The notes under the pieces were generated by a model that ran no database searches, was not told the DNA's origin, and saw nothing but the letters and a program-made list of their open reading frames with translations. Made by a program: the position numbers and the translations under genes. This document shows, in pieces, positions 1 through 8,666 of a DNA stretch of 38,025 bases (its first letter is position 1; every line of letters starts with the position of its first letter). The stretch comes from Glaciecola sp. UBA2563 (lineage in GTDB: Bacteria > Pseudomonadota > Gammaproteobacteria > Enterobacterales > Alteromonadaceae). The DNA lies in NCBI GenBank assembly GCA_002340325.1, contig DDLV01000064.1, positions 1 through 38,025 on the forward strand. The letters run 5' to 3'.

Positions 1-925
1 AATCATCCGGTCCGCCAAAGCGACTAGTGGGTGCAAACAATCCAACGGGTTGGTATCCCCACGATCCATCAAATGGAAATTCTGACACTGGGAGTATCTC
101 GATATGTGTATATCCCATATTTGCGACATAATCAATTAAGTCAGCGGCGAGTTCGCGATAGCTCAGATAGCGTGCATCTGAATTTGGTCGCTTCCAAGAA
201 CCAAGGTGAACTTCATAAATACTCATCGGCTGCTGATATTTATTGACTGATTGTTGTTCAAACCATTTCGTATCATGCCATTGATAATCATCATGATCGT
301 GCACAACGGAGGCGTGTGATGGAAACTGCTGTTGATGAAAACCGACAGGGTCAGATTTATCAGGTAACGCGTTACCAGCGGCGTCTTTTATTGAAAATTT
401 GTATTCATCACCAACTTGAACACCGGGGACAAAAAGCACCCAATAACCCATATCGGTTTTTTGCATTTGATGCGTTAACGCGTTCCAAAAATTAAAGCTT
501 CCAATAACAGAAACACTGCTTGCATTCGGCGCAAATACAGCAAATCGAACGCCCTTAATACCATCATGCGCTTCGATTAATTGCGCACCAGCCTGCTTGT
601 AAAGGTTCTCTGGCGCATGATCAATAAAATGTACAGCATGGTATGCGTCATCTTTAAATTGATAACTATCTACATAGCTATACTCATGGTCGTTTTGGGT
701 CACTTTTAGCGAATACGGAAAGATAAATTCATCGGTTTTGCAATTACCCGTAAAGCAGCCAGGTGCGTTTGCATGTAACTCACAAAAAGCTTTACCGTTT
801 TTATCCAAAACGCTAACAGAATCACCTTCAGGCACGAAAGCATTAATCGTCACTGTATCGTTGTGAACCTGATGGCCCAACAATTCAAACGGGTGTGCAC
901 ACCTTCTGTCATATAGTGCCTGCAT
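1..925 (-). CDS. glgB: 1,4-alpha-glucan branching enzyme, N-terminal part (cut by window edge)
   Basis: GlgB makes alpha-1,6 branches in glycogen by cutting and transferring alpha-1,4 chains. The first 308 codons are present and the reading frame runs off the left edge. Residues 1-100 are an N-terminal extension (HPFELLGH near the start). About 115-200 is a CBM48-type beta-sandwich (RFAVFAPNASSVSVIGSFNFW). From about 234 the family-typical entry to the GH13 barrel is clear: SIYEVHLGSWKR, YRELA, GYTHIEILPV, PFDGSWGYQPVGLFAPTSRFG. The catalytic Asp/Glu residues lie outside the window. I place the start at 925 because AGGAG sits 8 nt upstream. An in-frame ATG at 943 with AGGGG upstream is the alternative. 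It lies 40-57 bp downstream of malQ on the same strand, so the two are probably co-transcribed for glycogen/maltodextrin handling. Confidence 0.95.
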   Translation of the reverse strand, partial: MQALYDRRCAHPFELLGHQVHNDTVTINAFVPEGDSVSVLDKNGKAFCELHANAPGCFTGNCKTDEFIFPYSLKVTQNDHEYSYVDSYQFKDDAYHAVHFIDHAPENLYKQAGAQLIEAHDGIKGVRFAVFAPNASSVSVIGSFNFWNALTHQMQKTDMGYWVLFVPGVQVGDEYKFSIKDAAGNALPDKSDPVGFHQQQFPSHASVVHDHDDYQWHDTKWFEQQSVNKYQQPMSIYEVHLGSWKRPNSDARYLSYRELAADLIDYVANMGYTHIEILPVSEFPFDGSWGYQPVGLFAPTSRFGGPDD

Positions 926-982
926 CGTCAGAACTCCTAGCATAAACTATCCCCTGGTAATTAATGGCGAACTAATACTAGT

Positions 983-3178
983 TCATTTGAAGCTGACGTT
1001 TTTTCGGTTTTCCGATAGTGCATGCGCCAGGCAGGTGAGCTCGGGATTACTGAAAATGTCCTCTAAATTGACAGCGAGCTTCCTTCGCCAATTCGGGTAT
1101 TCATTGAATGTACCAGGTATATTGACAGGCTTATCCATTTGCAACCAGTCTTCTAACTGCAAACTCAACAGCGAGCTACTTCCTTTTGCCATATGTGTCT
1201 GTAGCCCAAAATTTAGCTCTTTAGTCATGCCAACGTAATTCACATCTCGGCCAATTGAGTCGGGAATTGAATGATGACCATGTAGCGAGTCTAAAATTTG
1301 TTGTTTCATTTCATGTCTATCTTGATAAAGCGTTTTAAGCACTTCTTCGTCTGGATAAATACCGACGTCTTTGCCTAGCTCAAAGTCATCGCAATGCCAA
1401 AATCCAATCAATGTCGGCATATCATGCGTCGTTAGTGTTGCCATAGACTGTTGCGGATAGTGAGATGGTGAATAAAAACCACCATCTTCTGCTTGTTCAA
1501 AAAAGAAAACGCGATACGAAAAAATACCATTTGCTTGCAACATATCGCGAATTTCATCCGGCACAGTGCCGAGGTCTTCGCCAATCACCAAACTCTTATT
1601 TCGTTGGCTTTCAAGCGCTAAAATCGCAAGTAAATCTTCAACTGGATAATTGACATAAACCCCTTTATCCGCAGTGTCGTTTTTATGTACCCACCATAGA
1701 CGTAATAACGCCATTGCATGATCAATACGCAGAGCACCAGAATCCTGCATGTTTGAGGAAAAAAGATCTATTATCGGTTGATAACCCTGCTCATAAAGTG
1801 CGCCAGGATCCATCGGCGGCAAGCCCCACTTTTGTCCCAAAGGTCCAAGTACATCAGGAGGTGCACCAACTGATACGTCTGTGCTGTATAACGTTTGGTT
1901 TCCCCATATCTCGGAACTACCTTCGCTAACACCAACAGCAAGATCTCTGTACAAACCGATCAGCATACTGCTGTTTTTAGCTACGTCACTTGCAACTTTA
2001 AGTTGCTCGGCCGCTTGCCATTGCAAAAACATATGAAAATCGACAAGCGCAATGTTTTCTTTTACAAATTTTTTTACTGCTTTGCTATTTGGGTCTTTAT
2101 ATTTTTCGGGAAAAACTGGCCATCCCCAATAGTCAACCCCTTCAGATTTCAAATACGTTTGCAATGCTTCAAACGTTGCAAGTGTTTGAAGACTTTCACC
2201 ACCATCTTCCTTAAATTTCCTAAACGCATTCTGATATTTACTTTTTTCAGAAGAGTACTTCTCTAAGAATTCATCATAAACCGCCCTAAGTACGGTATAT
2301 TTGAGCTGTGTGACAGATGGATAATCAACATATTCCGTTGCTCTTAAGGCTGCCAATTGATTTTCAAGGTCAATTTCTTTTGTCAATTTATCAACCGCAG
2401 ACGATTTGAATCCCGGTACCAAACTCACGTCGATATATATAGGGTTCATCCATCGTCTCGAACTGGGTGCATAAGGTGAGCAATTCTCTGGCATTGCAGG
2501 ATAAAGTGAATGTATCGGGTTTAAGCCAATAAAATCGGCGCCCATTTTTGCTGAGTGTTCAATTAAATATGACAAATCAGTAAAATCACCGATTCCCCAG
2601 TTGCGCTCACTTTTTAAGCAATACAACTGAACACTTAACCCCCAGACTTTTTTACCTTGGCTGAGCGCCTGAGGTATATAGCATTGTTGAGGCGCAATAA
2701 TGAGCTTGCTTTGAGCTTTTTGTTTGCGGCCTTCCAATAATGTTAACGAGTGATATCCACACGCTAATTCATCAGTTAGTGTTATAACAAACTGATGATA
2801 CTCAACTTCATTGACAATCTCGCTTCCAACCGATGTTAAATCAGTCGGTGTGAAGGATAAATTAAATAGCGCGCCTGTTTCCGTTTCGATGCGAAGCGAG
2901 TGTTTTTTTGCCGCACTGACAACTGAAACTCGAAATGGAATGTCAATTGACGCTCCTTTGCGAAAAACATTTACGGGGTTTAATGCAGACAGCCATTGAT
3001 GTTCTGTTTCTGTTTTAAGCTGCTTTGAAAGATGCTCAGCGTCATCTACCGTATACCCCATTGCTTTAAGAATGGTTTGCTGATTTTCTTCAGCTATTTC
3101 AGCTGGATTACCCCACGCATCAACAAATTCCGTGCCGATACCCTTGGTTTCTATCAATGTTTCTAATAATTCTGTCAT
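983..3178 (-). CDS. malQ: 4-alpha-glucanotransferase (amylomaltase)
   Basis: MalQ is a cytoplasmic GH77 enzyme that disproportionates maltodextrins, releasing glucose and longer glucans. From the chosen start the protein is 731 aa, slightly longer than the roughly 690 aa E. coli enzyme. Family blocks are easy to see: WGIGDFTDLSYLIEH, GADFIGLNPIHSLYP, SPYAPSSRRWMNPIYIDV, the nucleophile-region block LRIDHAMALLRLWWV, and IGEDLGTVP with the acid/base Glu. The frame could start at 3199 (MGFRTLD...), but the ATG at 3178 (MTELLETL) fits the family N-terminus better; neither has a strong Shine-Dalgarno. It probably heads a malQ-glgB operon and is divergent from gap. The shared 0.26-kb intergenic region carries a LacI-type operator candidate and a HexR-like site. 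Confidence 0.95.
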   Translation of the reverse strand: MTELLETLIETKGIGTEFVDAWGNPAEIAEENQQTILKAMGYTVDDAEHLSKQLKTETEHQWLSALNPVNVFRKGASIDIPFRVSVVSAAKKHSLRIETETGALFNLSFTPTDLTSVGSEIVNEVEYHQFVITLTDELACGYHSLTLLEGRKQKAQSKLIIAPQQCYIPQALSQGKKVWGLSVQLYCLKSERNWGIGDFTDLSYLIEHSAKMGADFIGLNPIHSLYPAMPENCSPYAPSSRRWMNPIYIDVSLVPGFKSSAVDKLTKEIDLENQLAALRATEYVDYPSVTQLKYTVLRAVYDEFLEKYSSEKSKYQNAFRKFKEDGGESLQTLATFEALQTYLKSEGVDYWGWPVFPEKYKDPNSKAVKKFVKENIALVDFHMFLQWQAAEQLKVASDVAKNSSMLIGLYRDLAVGVSEGSSEIWGNQTLYSTDVSVGAPPDVLGPLGQKWGLPPMDPGALYEQGYQPIIDLFSSNMQDSGALRIDHAMALLRLWWVHKNDTADKGVYVNYPVEDLLAILALESQRNKSLVIGEDLGTVPDEIRDMLQANGIFSYRVFFFEQAEDGGFYSPSHYPQQSMATLTTHDMPTLIGFWHCDDFELGKDVGIYPDEEVLKTLYQDRHEMKQQILDSLHGHHSIPDSIGRDVNYVGMTKELNFGLQTHMAKGSSSLLSLQLEDWLQMDKPVNIPGTFNEYPNWRRKLAVNLEDIFSNPELTCLAHALSENRKNVSFK

Positions 3179-3334
3179 GTCGAGTGTCCGAAAACCCATT
3201 TTTTTCTATGAAGTTGCATCGCCTTTACATCAGTTGTCTTGAGTGTGTGCCGAATTTTTTTTGTAATGTCACAACGTATATTAGTTTACGACGCAATGAA
3301 CGAGATTATTCACAATATAACGATGACAAAAAGC

Positions 3335-3348
3335 TGAATACGTTTGCA
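3335..3348. promoter_or_regulatory. candidate LacI-family operator between malQ and gap
   Basis: TGAATACGTTTGCA is an imperfect palindrome centred on CG (5 of 7 symmetric pairs). It has the TGxAxxCGxTTxCA look of LacI/GalR-family operators. It lies upstream of both malQ-glgB and gap. A maltose-type LacI regulator would suit malQ, but no such regulator gene is in the window, so this rests on motif shape and position only. Confidence 0.35.
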
Positions 3349-3370
3349 ACCTCAAATTATATTTCAATAT

Positions 3371-3385
3371 TGTAATTTAACAACA
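3371..3385. promoter_or_regulatory. candidate HexR operator upstream of gap
   Basis: TGTAATTTAACAACA matches the HexR-type palindrome TGTARTWWWWTTACA at 13 of 15 positions; the left half-site is perfect. It lies about 80 bp before the gap start and just upstream of the predicted gap -35 element. This position would suit activation or co-regulation more than simple occlusion. The link to HexR is inferred from the motif and the nearby hexR gene. Confidence 0.5.
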
Positions 3386-3401
3386 TTTTTTACATATATC
3401 T

Positions 3402-3430
3402 TTGCATTGCCAGAATCATTGAGGCATAAT
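3402..3430 (+). promoter_or_regulatory. predicted sigma-70 promoter of gap
   Basis: A -35 box TTGCAT (3402-3407) and a -10 box CATAAT (3425-3430) are separated by 17 nt. This places transcription start near 3437 and gives a short leader before the GAGGA Shine-Dalgarno (3455-3459) and the ATG at 3464. It is a good match for a strong housekeeping gene promoter, by eye only. Confidence 0.5.
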
Positions 3431-3463
3431 TTTCGTAATTTATTTACAGTTATTGAGGACGTT

Positions 3464-4459
3464 ATGACAATAAAAGTAGGGATCAATGGATTTGGGCGAA
3501 TTGGAAGACTCGTTTTACGTGCCGCCACCACTCGCAACGACATTAAAGTTGTTGCAATCAATGATTTGCAACCACTTGATTACATCGCATATATGTTGAA
3601 ATACGATTCTACGCATGGAAAATTTGATGGCGAAGTCGATACGACTGAAGATGGACTTGTTGTAAATGGCAGCGTTATTAGAGTAACGAACGAAAAAAAT
3701 CCAGCAGATCTCAAATGGGGTGATGTCGGCGTCGATGTCGTCGTTGAGGCCACTGGATTATTCCTAACAGAGTTCACTACCCAAAAACACATAGATGCTG
3801 GTGCAAAAAAAGTCGTGATGTCGGCCCCTTCTAAGGATCATACGCCGATGTTTGTCATTGGGGTAAACGAGATGGAATATGACGGCCAGTTGATAGTGTC
3901 AAATGCCTCGTGCACAACCAATTGTCTTGCGCCATTAGCTAAAGTTATCCACGATTGTTTTGGTATTCGAGATGGGTTGATGACAACTGTACACGCTACC
4001 ACTGCAACTCAAAAAACAGTCGATGGTCCCTCGTTGAAGGACTGGCGCGGCGGCAGAGGCGCATTACAAAATATCATTCCATCATCTACCGGCGCTGCCA
4101 GAGCAGTAGGTAAAGTTATTCCAAGCCTTGCAGGAAAGCTTACAGGAATGGCATTTAGAGTGCCGACTGCTGATGTATCCGTAGTAGATCTGACAGTAAA
4201 CCTAGATAGTTCGGCAAGTTATGAACAAATTTGTCAAACAATTAAAGAAGTATCAGATGGCGCATTAAATGGCATATTAGGCTATACAGACGAACATGTA
4301 GTGTCACAGGACTTTATAGGCGATAGTCGTTCTAGTATTTTTGATGCGGGCGCTGGTATTGCACTTACGGATAATTTTGTGAAACTCGTTTCATGGTATG
4401 ACAATGAAATGGGCTACTCGCATCGCGTACTAGACCTCGTTGCGCATATTCAAAAGTAA
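3464..4459 (+). CDS. gap: glyceraldehyde-3-phosphate dehydrogenase, type I
   Basis: The enzyme oxidises and phosphorylates glyceraldehyde 3-phosphate to 1,3-bisphosphoglycerate with NAD. The 331-aa protein has the N-terminal Rossmann signature INGFGRIGRL (7-16), Asp34 in AINDL (typical of NAD-preferring enzymes), and the active-site block SNASCTTNC with nucleophile Cys150. It also has HATTATQKTVDGPS and the C-terminal SWYDNEMGYSHRV. The frame extends upstream to 3344, but the ATG at 3464 is right: it has GAGGA 4 nt upstream and matches the family N-terminus. It is monocistronic, ending in a strong terminator. It takes the triose phosphate released by the adjacent Entner-Doudoroff genes toward pyruvate. 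Confidence 0.98.
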   Translation: MTIKVGINGFGRIGRLVLRAATTRNDIKVVAINDLQPLDYIAYMLKYDSTHGKFDGEVDTTEDGLVVNGSVIRVTNEKNPADLKWGDVGVDVVVEATGLFLTEFTTQKHIDAGAKKVVMSAPSKDHTPMFVIGVNEMEYDGQLIVSNASCTTNCLAPLAKVIHDCFGIRDGLMTTVHATTATQKTVDGPSLKDWRGGRGALQNIIPSSTGAARAVGKVIPSLAGKLTGMAFRVPTADVSVVDLTVNLDSSASYEQICQTIKEVSDGALNGILGYTDEHVVSQDFIGDSRSSIFDAGAGIALTDNFVKLVSWYDNEMGYSHRVLDLVAHIQK

Positions 4460-4474
4460 CGAAGCGTCAAAGTG

Positions 4475-4503
4475 AAAAGAGCGGCTCAAATAGCCGCTCT
4501 TTT
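4475..4503. terminator. bidirectional rho-independent terminator between gap and eda
   Basis: A 12-bp perfect stem (AAAAGAGCGGCT / AGCCGCTCTTTT) with a 5-nt loop. It has A-rich and T-rich flanks on both sides, so it can stop transcription of gap on the plus strand and of the zwf-to-eda operon on the minus strand. Confidence 0.9.
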
Positions 4504-4529
4504 ATTGTCTGTCTTAGATTGTTATTGCC

Positions 4530-5165
4530 TCAGATAGTTATTGCTTCTTTGGCTACTTCGGTAATGATAGACCACTGCTTGTTTTCAATGACCTCTGTAG
4601 GTGCTAACCAAGAACCTCCAACGCATTTCACATTTTTTAATGCAAGATAATCTTTGTAATTTGTTGGACTGATTCCGCCCGTTGGACAAAATGAAATATT
4701 CGGAAACGGACCACCGATAGACTTAAGCGCCTTTACCCCACCCGCGGCTTCTGCAGGAAAAAATTTCAAATGGTCATATCCTGCATCCTTTGCTCTCATT
4801 AGATCAGAGATGTTTGAAATACCAGGGATCAAAGGGATAGTCCCCTCTTGGCCAGCTGAGAGTAAATCGGCTGTTAAACCGGGACTGATAGCAAACTTAG
4901 CACCGGCTGAAGTAACGTCTTCGAGTTCTGCACGATTAGTGACAGTACCTGCTCCTATATATGCTTCGGGAATTTCCTTTGCAATTGTTTCAATTATTTT
5001 GATTGCTGCATCTGTTCTCAGCGTAACCTCTAATACATTGATGCCACCTTCCATTAGGGCGCTAGCGATGGGAAGAGCGTCTTCTAACTTTTCTATGACC
5101 AGCACGGGAACCACAGGTCCTTGTGCAAAAATCTCTGTTGAGTTTTGTATCCAATTATTACTCAT
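4530..5165 (-). CDS. eda: KDPG/KHG aldolase (2-dehydro-3-deoxy-6-phosphogluconate aldolase)
   Basis: Eda splits 2-keto-3-deoxy-6-phosphogluconate into pyruvate and glyceraldehyde 3-phosphate, the last Entner-Doudoroff step. The 211-aa class I aldolase has GGINVLEVTLRT with catalytic Glu46, GAGTVTN, ISPGL, and the Schiff-base lysine in HLKFFPAEAAGG (Lys134). The phosphate-binding end is CPTGGIS. Its length equals the family norm. It is the last gene of zwf-pgl-edd-glk-eda, and its ATG overlaps the glk stop by 4 nt (ATGA), implying translational coupling. It converges on gap across the shared terminator. Confidence 0.98.
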   Translation of the reverse strand: MSNNWIQNSTEIFAQGPVVPVLVIEKLEDALPIASALMEGGINVLEVTLRTDAAIKIIETIAKEIPEAYIGAGTVTNRAELEDVTSAGAKFAISPGLTADLLSAGQEGTIPLIPGISNISDLMRAKDAGYDHLKFFPAEAAGGVKALKSIGGPFPNISFCPTGGISPTNYKDYLALKNVKCVGGSWLAPTEVIENKQWSIITEVAKEAITI

Positions 5166-6127
5166 TTTGTCTGCTCTATATGTTGTTTTAAATATGCTTT
5201 AGCACCGATTAAGCCGTGTTCAGGTTCGTTTATCAGATAAGTGGGTATGGGTTTAACATAGTCAGCCATAGCGCCTTTAGCCTCAAAGTATTTTCTAAAA
5301 TCGCTTTGCAAAAACATGTCACCTAGTTTACTGGTGACACCACCGCCAATAAACACGCCACCCGTCGCGCAAAGATTAAGCGCTAAATTTCCTGCGAACG
5401 CTCCCATTATGCGGCAAAACTGTTGAACCGCTAATTCGCAAACTGCATCACTTTTACTCTGTGCCGCTTGGGTAATTTCAGCGGGATCAAATAAAGAAGG
5501 TTCTTGCCCATGTTCCAAAGACAAAGCAGTGTAAACATTCACGAGACCTCTGCCTGACAACACTTCTTCGGTCGATACTCGTCCAAATTTCGACTTCAAG
5601 TAGCGCCAAATCTGAAGATCAATGTCATCGTTAGGTGCAAAATCGACATGGCCACCTTCACCATCGAGTGTCTGCCAGCCATTTTTTGTTAGCGTTAAAT
5701 GTTCAACACCTAATCCTGTACCCGGTCCAAAAACTGCAATATTCCCTTGTGGCAAACGACTACCATTTCCAACTTGAATGAGCTGCCCATCGCCGAGTTC
5801 TGGTAATGAAAAAGCCACGGCAGTAAAGTCATTTATTACCTGAAGGTCATCCATTTTAAGCTGGTTAGCGAGTGCTGTTCGTGAAAACTCCCAGCTGTGA
5901 TTTGTCATTGTTATGCGGTCGTCACTTACCGGTCCTGCAATAGCTATGCAACCATTGCTGAACCGAACTAAGCCACTGTCGAGGCGGAATTGTTCAATAG
6001 CATCTGCGATGGTTTCAAAATCGGCACAAAAATACTTTTTGATTCCATAGATCTCATTATTCTCGACTAGGGCCAAACGAATGTTTGTGCCGCCAACATC
6101 AGATATAAAACTTCCTTCTGACACCAT
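5162..6127 (-). CDS. glk: glucokinase
   Basis: Glk phosphorylates free cytoplasmic glucose with ATP. The 321-aa protein matches the E. coli Glk length exactly. It shows the phosphate-binding ISDVGGTNIRLAL motif near residue 8, MTNHSWEFS, the catalytic-base Asp100 in VINDFTAVAFSLPEL, FGPGTGLG, DGEGGHVDFAP, and EEVLSGRGL. The frame stays open to 6160, but the ATG at 6127 shares bases with the edd stop (TAATG) and gives the right family N-terminus, so I chose it. Its place inside the ED operon suggests that glucose enters without relying only on a phosphotransferase system and is fed directly to Zwf. Confidence 0.97.
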   Translation of the reverse strand: MVSEGSFISDVGGTNIRLALVENNEIYGIKKYFCADFETIADAIEQFRLDSGLVRFSNGCIAIAGPVSDDRITMTNHSWEFSRTALANQLKMDDLQVINDFTAVAFSLPELGDGQLIQVGNGSRLPQGNIAVFGPGTGLGVEHLTLTKNGWQTLDGEGGHVDFAPNDDIDLQIWRYLKSKFGRVSTEEVLSGRGLVNVYTALSLEHGQEPSLFDPAEITQAAQSKSDAVCELAVQQFCRIMGAFAGNLALNLCATGGVFIGGGVTSKLGDMFLQSDFRKYFEAKGAMADYVKPIPTYLINEPEHGLIGAKAYLKQHIEQTK

Positions 6128-7953
6128 TACCCCTCGTCTTGACCCACAAATAGTGAACATGCGCCCTGCTCAGCACCCGTTAACGTTGAACGCATACCAG
6201 CAAATAGCTCTCTTCCCATTCCCTGATGTGAATCAGCAAGCTCAACATCTGCATTCTCCCGCAATGCGAGTTCTTGTTCGTTAACATGTAGCGTAATCGA
6301 ATTTGACGTTGTATCTATTTCGATCATGTCTCCATCTTGCACTTTTCCGATCAAACCACCTTTATATGCTTCTGGCGTTAGATGAATGGCAGCGGGTACC
6401 TTACCAGAAGCGCCTGACATTCTGCCGTCAGTCACAAGTGCGACCTTATATCCTCTATCCTGCAAAACGCCTAACGGTGGTGTTAGACGGTGTAGTTCGG
6501 GCATACCAATCGCTGCTGGACCTTGAAATCTCACTACCACAACGCAGTCTTTGTCTAATTCGCCCGCCTTAAACGCTTCATCCAACGCATACTGATCGTT
6601 AAACACAATTGCTGGTGCTTTCATACGACATACAGGATCTTTTAATGCAGACGTTTTAATCACCGCGCGCCCAAGATTACCAGATAAAACAGACAGGCCT
6701 CCGTCGGGTTTAAATGGTTTTTCAATTTGAGCAAAGACTTCTTTATCGTAAGTTTCCATAGGACCTTCGACCCAAGTGAGCTCTTCATCAACAAGCTTGG
6801 GCTCCTTGGTGTAACGCTCCAGCCCTTCTCCACAAATTGTGTTTACATCGTTATGTAATAAGCCTTTATCAAGTAGTTGCCTGAACAACAACGCCATACC
6901 GCCGGCGGCTGTAAAATGATTGATATCAGCAGAACCATTAGGATAAATGCGCGTGATTAATGGCGTAACGCCAGATATATCAGAAAAATCGTCCCAATTG
7001 ATAATGTAGCCTGCTGCACGAGCAACGGCTACTAAGTGCATAGTGTGATTAGTCGAACCACCCGTTGCTATCAAGCCAACAAGCCCATTGACCATAGCTT
7101 TGGCATCTACAATGTGTCCGATTGGCATATAGTTATCACCAAGGTCGGTCAGCCTTGTTACTTGTTTAGCGGCGGCGTTGGTTAATGCAGAGCGTAATGG
7201 TGTGCCAGGATTGACAAATGAAGCACCGGGTAAATGAAGGCCCATTATTTCAACAACTAGCTGATTGCTGTTAGCTGTGCCGTAGAACGTGCATGTGCCA
7301 GGAGAATGATATGATTGAGATTCAGCTTCCAGAAGTGCATCTCTTCCGACTTTCCCTTCTGCGTACTCTTGGCGCACCCTCGCTTTTTCTTTATTTGGCA
7401 ATCCAGACGGCATTGGCCCTGCGGGCACGAATACCATTGGTAAGTGACCAAAGCTTAATCCACCGAGTAACAATCCAGGGACTATTTTATCGCAAATGCC
7501 AAGCATTAACGCACCATCGAACATATTATGGCTTAATCCAATAGCAGCGCCCATCGCGATATTGTCTCTACTCATAAGAGACAACTCCATTCCGGCATTA
7601 CCCTGTGTGACGCCATCACACATCGCAGGAACTCCGCCAGCGAACTGCGCGACACTTCCAACTTCGGCAACCGCTTCTTTTAACACAGTTGGATATGTCT
7701 CATAGGGTTGGTGCGCACTCAGCATGTCGTTATAAGAGGATACGATAGCGATATTTGCCTTAATCATGCTGCGCAAATCAGACTTGTCTTCTTTCCCACA
7801 CGCTGCAAAACCATGTGCTAAATTACCGCAAGACAAAGCACCGCGGTGCGGACCGTCTCTACGAGCCTTATCTATTTTGCGTTCATATGCTGCTCGTGTG
7901 TGCTTGCTGCGTTCAATTATTCGTTCAGTAACATCTTGGATAACTGGATTCAT
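6127..7953 (-). CDS. edd: phosphogluconate dehydratase
   Basis: Edd dehydrates 6-phosphogluconate to KDPG and is an IlvD/Edd-family iron-sulfur enzyme. The product is 608 aa (E. coli 603). Conserved blocks include CGNLAHGFAACG, SYNDMLSAHQPYE, GGVPAMCDGVTQG, GLSHNMFDGALMLGICDKIVPG, GTCTFYGTANSNQ, LIATGGSTNHTMHLVA, NGSADINHFTAAGG, LSGNLGRAVIKTSA and VTDGRMSGASGKVPAAIHLTPEA. The three Cys in CGNL, CDG and CDKIV are the expected Fe-S-region residues. The frame extends to a GTG at 7968, but the ATG at 7953 (MNPVIQDV) matches the E. coli N-terminus and sits 2 nt after the pgl stop. Its stop overlaps the glk start. Confidence 0.98.
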   Translation of the reverse strand: MNPVIQDVTERIIERSKHTRAAYERKIDKARRDGPHRGALSCGNLAHGFAACGKEDKSDLRSMIKANIAIVSSYNDMLSAHQPYETYPTVLKEAVAEVGSVAQFAGGVPAMCDGVTQGNAGMELSLMSRDNIAMGAAIGLSHNMFDGALMLGICDKIVPGLLLGGLSFGHLPMVFVPAGPMPSGLPNKEKARVRQEYAEGKVGRDALLEAESQSYHSPGTCTFYGTANSNQLVVEIMGLHLPGASFVNPGTPLRSALTNAAAKQVTRLTDLGDNYMPIGHIVDAKAMVNGLVGLIATGGSTNHTMHLVAVARAAGYIINWDDFSDISGVTPLITRIYPNGSADINHFTAAGGMALLFRQLLDKGLLHNDVNTICGEGLERYTKEPKLVDEELTWVEGPMETYDKEVFAQIEKPFKPDGGLSVLSGNLGRAVIKTSALKDPVCRMKAPAIVFNDQYALDEAFKAGELDKDCVVVVRFQGPAAIGMPELHRLTPPLGVLQDRGYKVALVTDGRMSGASGKVPAAIHLTPEAYKGGLIGKVQDGDMIEIDTTSNSITLHVNEQELALRENADVELADSHQGMGRELFAGMRSTLTGAEQGACSLFVGQDEG

Positions 7954-7955
7954 CT

Positions 7956-8648
7956 TTAAGGTGCCCACATTAATTGTAATTCAGTGTGCTGCGCAACTGC
8001 AGCTATAGGTTTTTCCATTGCATTGCCGTTTTTAATCGCATCCAACAATACGGCGCGTTTCTCGTCACCTGTAATGTGTAGAAAAACGCTTTTAGCCTCC
8101 ACTATACTTTTCAGTGTCAACGAAATGCGTTTATGCGGTGCGGTCTTCGGCGTAGTCGCAAGTAAAACATCGTCATTATTTAAGTTTAGACCATCGGCAA
8201 GTTCTTGGCTGCACGGAAACAAACTCGCTGTATGTGCGTCATTACCCATGCCGAGGATAATTACATCTATTGGTAAATGTTCTGATACTAGAGCCGCCAT
8301 GTCTGCCACTGCTTCGTGGACGGGTGTTGTCGCATCCTTGATTGACAGGTAATTCGCTTTTGCAGCATTTTTTTGCAATAGATGCTCTTTTACTAATGTT
8401 TGGTTACTTGCTGGAGATTCGTCATCTACCCAGCGCTCATCAACCAACATTACAGTTACCTTTGACCAATCAATAGCAGAATTCACAGCTAGCTTTGCAA
8501 ATAGTGGCTTTGGCGTATTCCCGCCGCTAACTGCAAGCGTCGCTTTTCCTGTTTTGTCTATTGCCTCGCACAAGCCGGCTTGAATACGCTGGTTTAGTGC
8601 ATCGGTAAGTTGACTAGCGTCTTCGAAAATATGTTCTTGTAGGCTCAT
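7956..8648 (-). CDS. pgl: 6-phosphogluconolactonase (DevB/Pgl type)
   Basis: Pgl hydrolyses 6-phosphogluconolactone, the Zwf product, to 6-phosphogluconate. The 230-aa protein has the DevB/SOL fold signatures AVSGGNTPKPLF, VTVMLVDERWVDDESPASN, VIILGMGNDAHTASLFP and RISLTLKSIVEAKSVFLHITGDEKR. Its length is usual for the family. It starts 18 bp after the zwf stop and is followed within 2 nt by edd, so it sits in the pathway order of the operon. Confidence 0.96.
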   Translation of the reverse strand: MSLQEHIFEDASQLTDALNQRIQAGLCEAIDKTGKATLAVSGGNTPKPLFAKLAVNSAIDWSKVTVMLVDERWVDDESPASNQTLVKEHLLQKNAAKANYLSIKDATTPVHEAVADMAALVSEHLPIDVIILGMGNDAHTASLFPCSQELADGLNLNNDDVLLATTPKTAPHKRISLTLKSIVEAKSVFLHITGDEKRAVLLDAIKNGNAMEKPIAAVAQHTELQLMWAP

Positions 8649-8666
8649 ATTAATAATCTTCAGTCA

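Noticed and set aside
31..246. 71-codon plus-strand open frame at the left edge
   Set aside because: It is antisense to glgB, whose protein sequence is unmistakable on the other strand.
3344..3463. In-frame upstream extension of gap
   Set aside because: It covers the predicted promoter and HexR-like site; the family start and Shine-Dalgarno support 3464.
7293..7544. Open frames antisense to edd, and many similar ones opposite other genes
   Set aside because: They lie inside well-supported coding genes, lack ribosome sites and resemble no family; treated as shadows.
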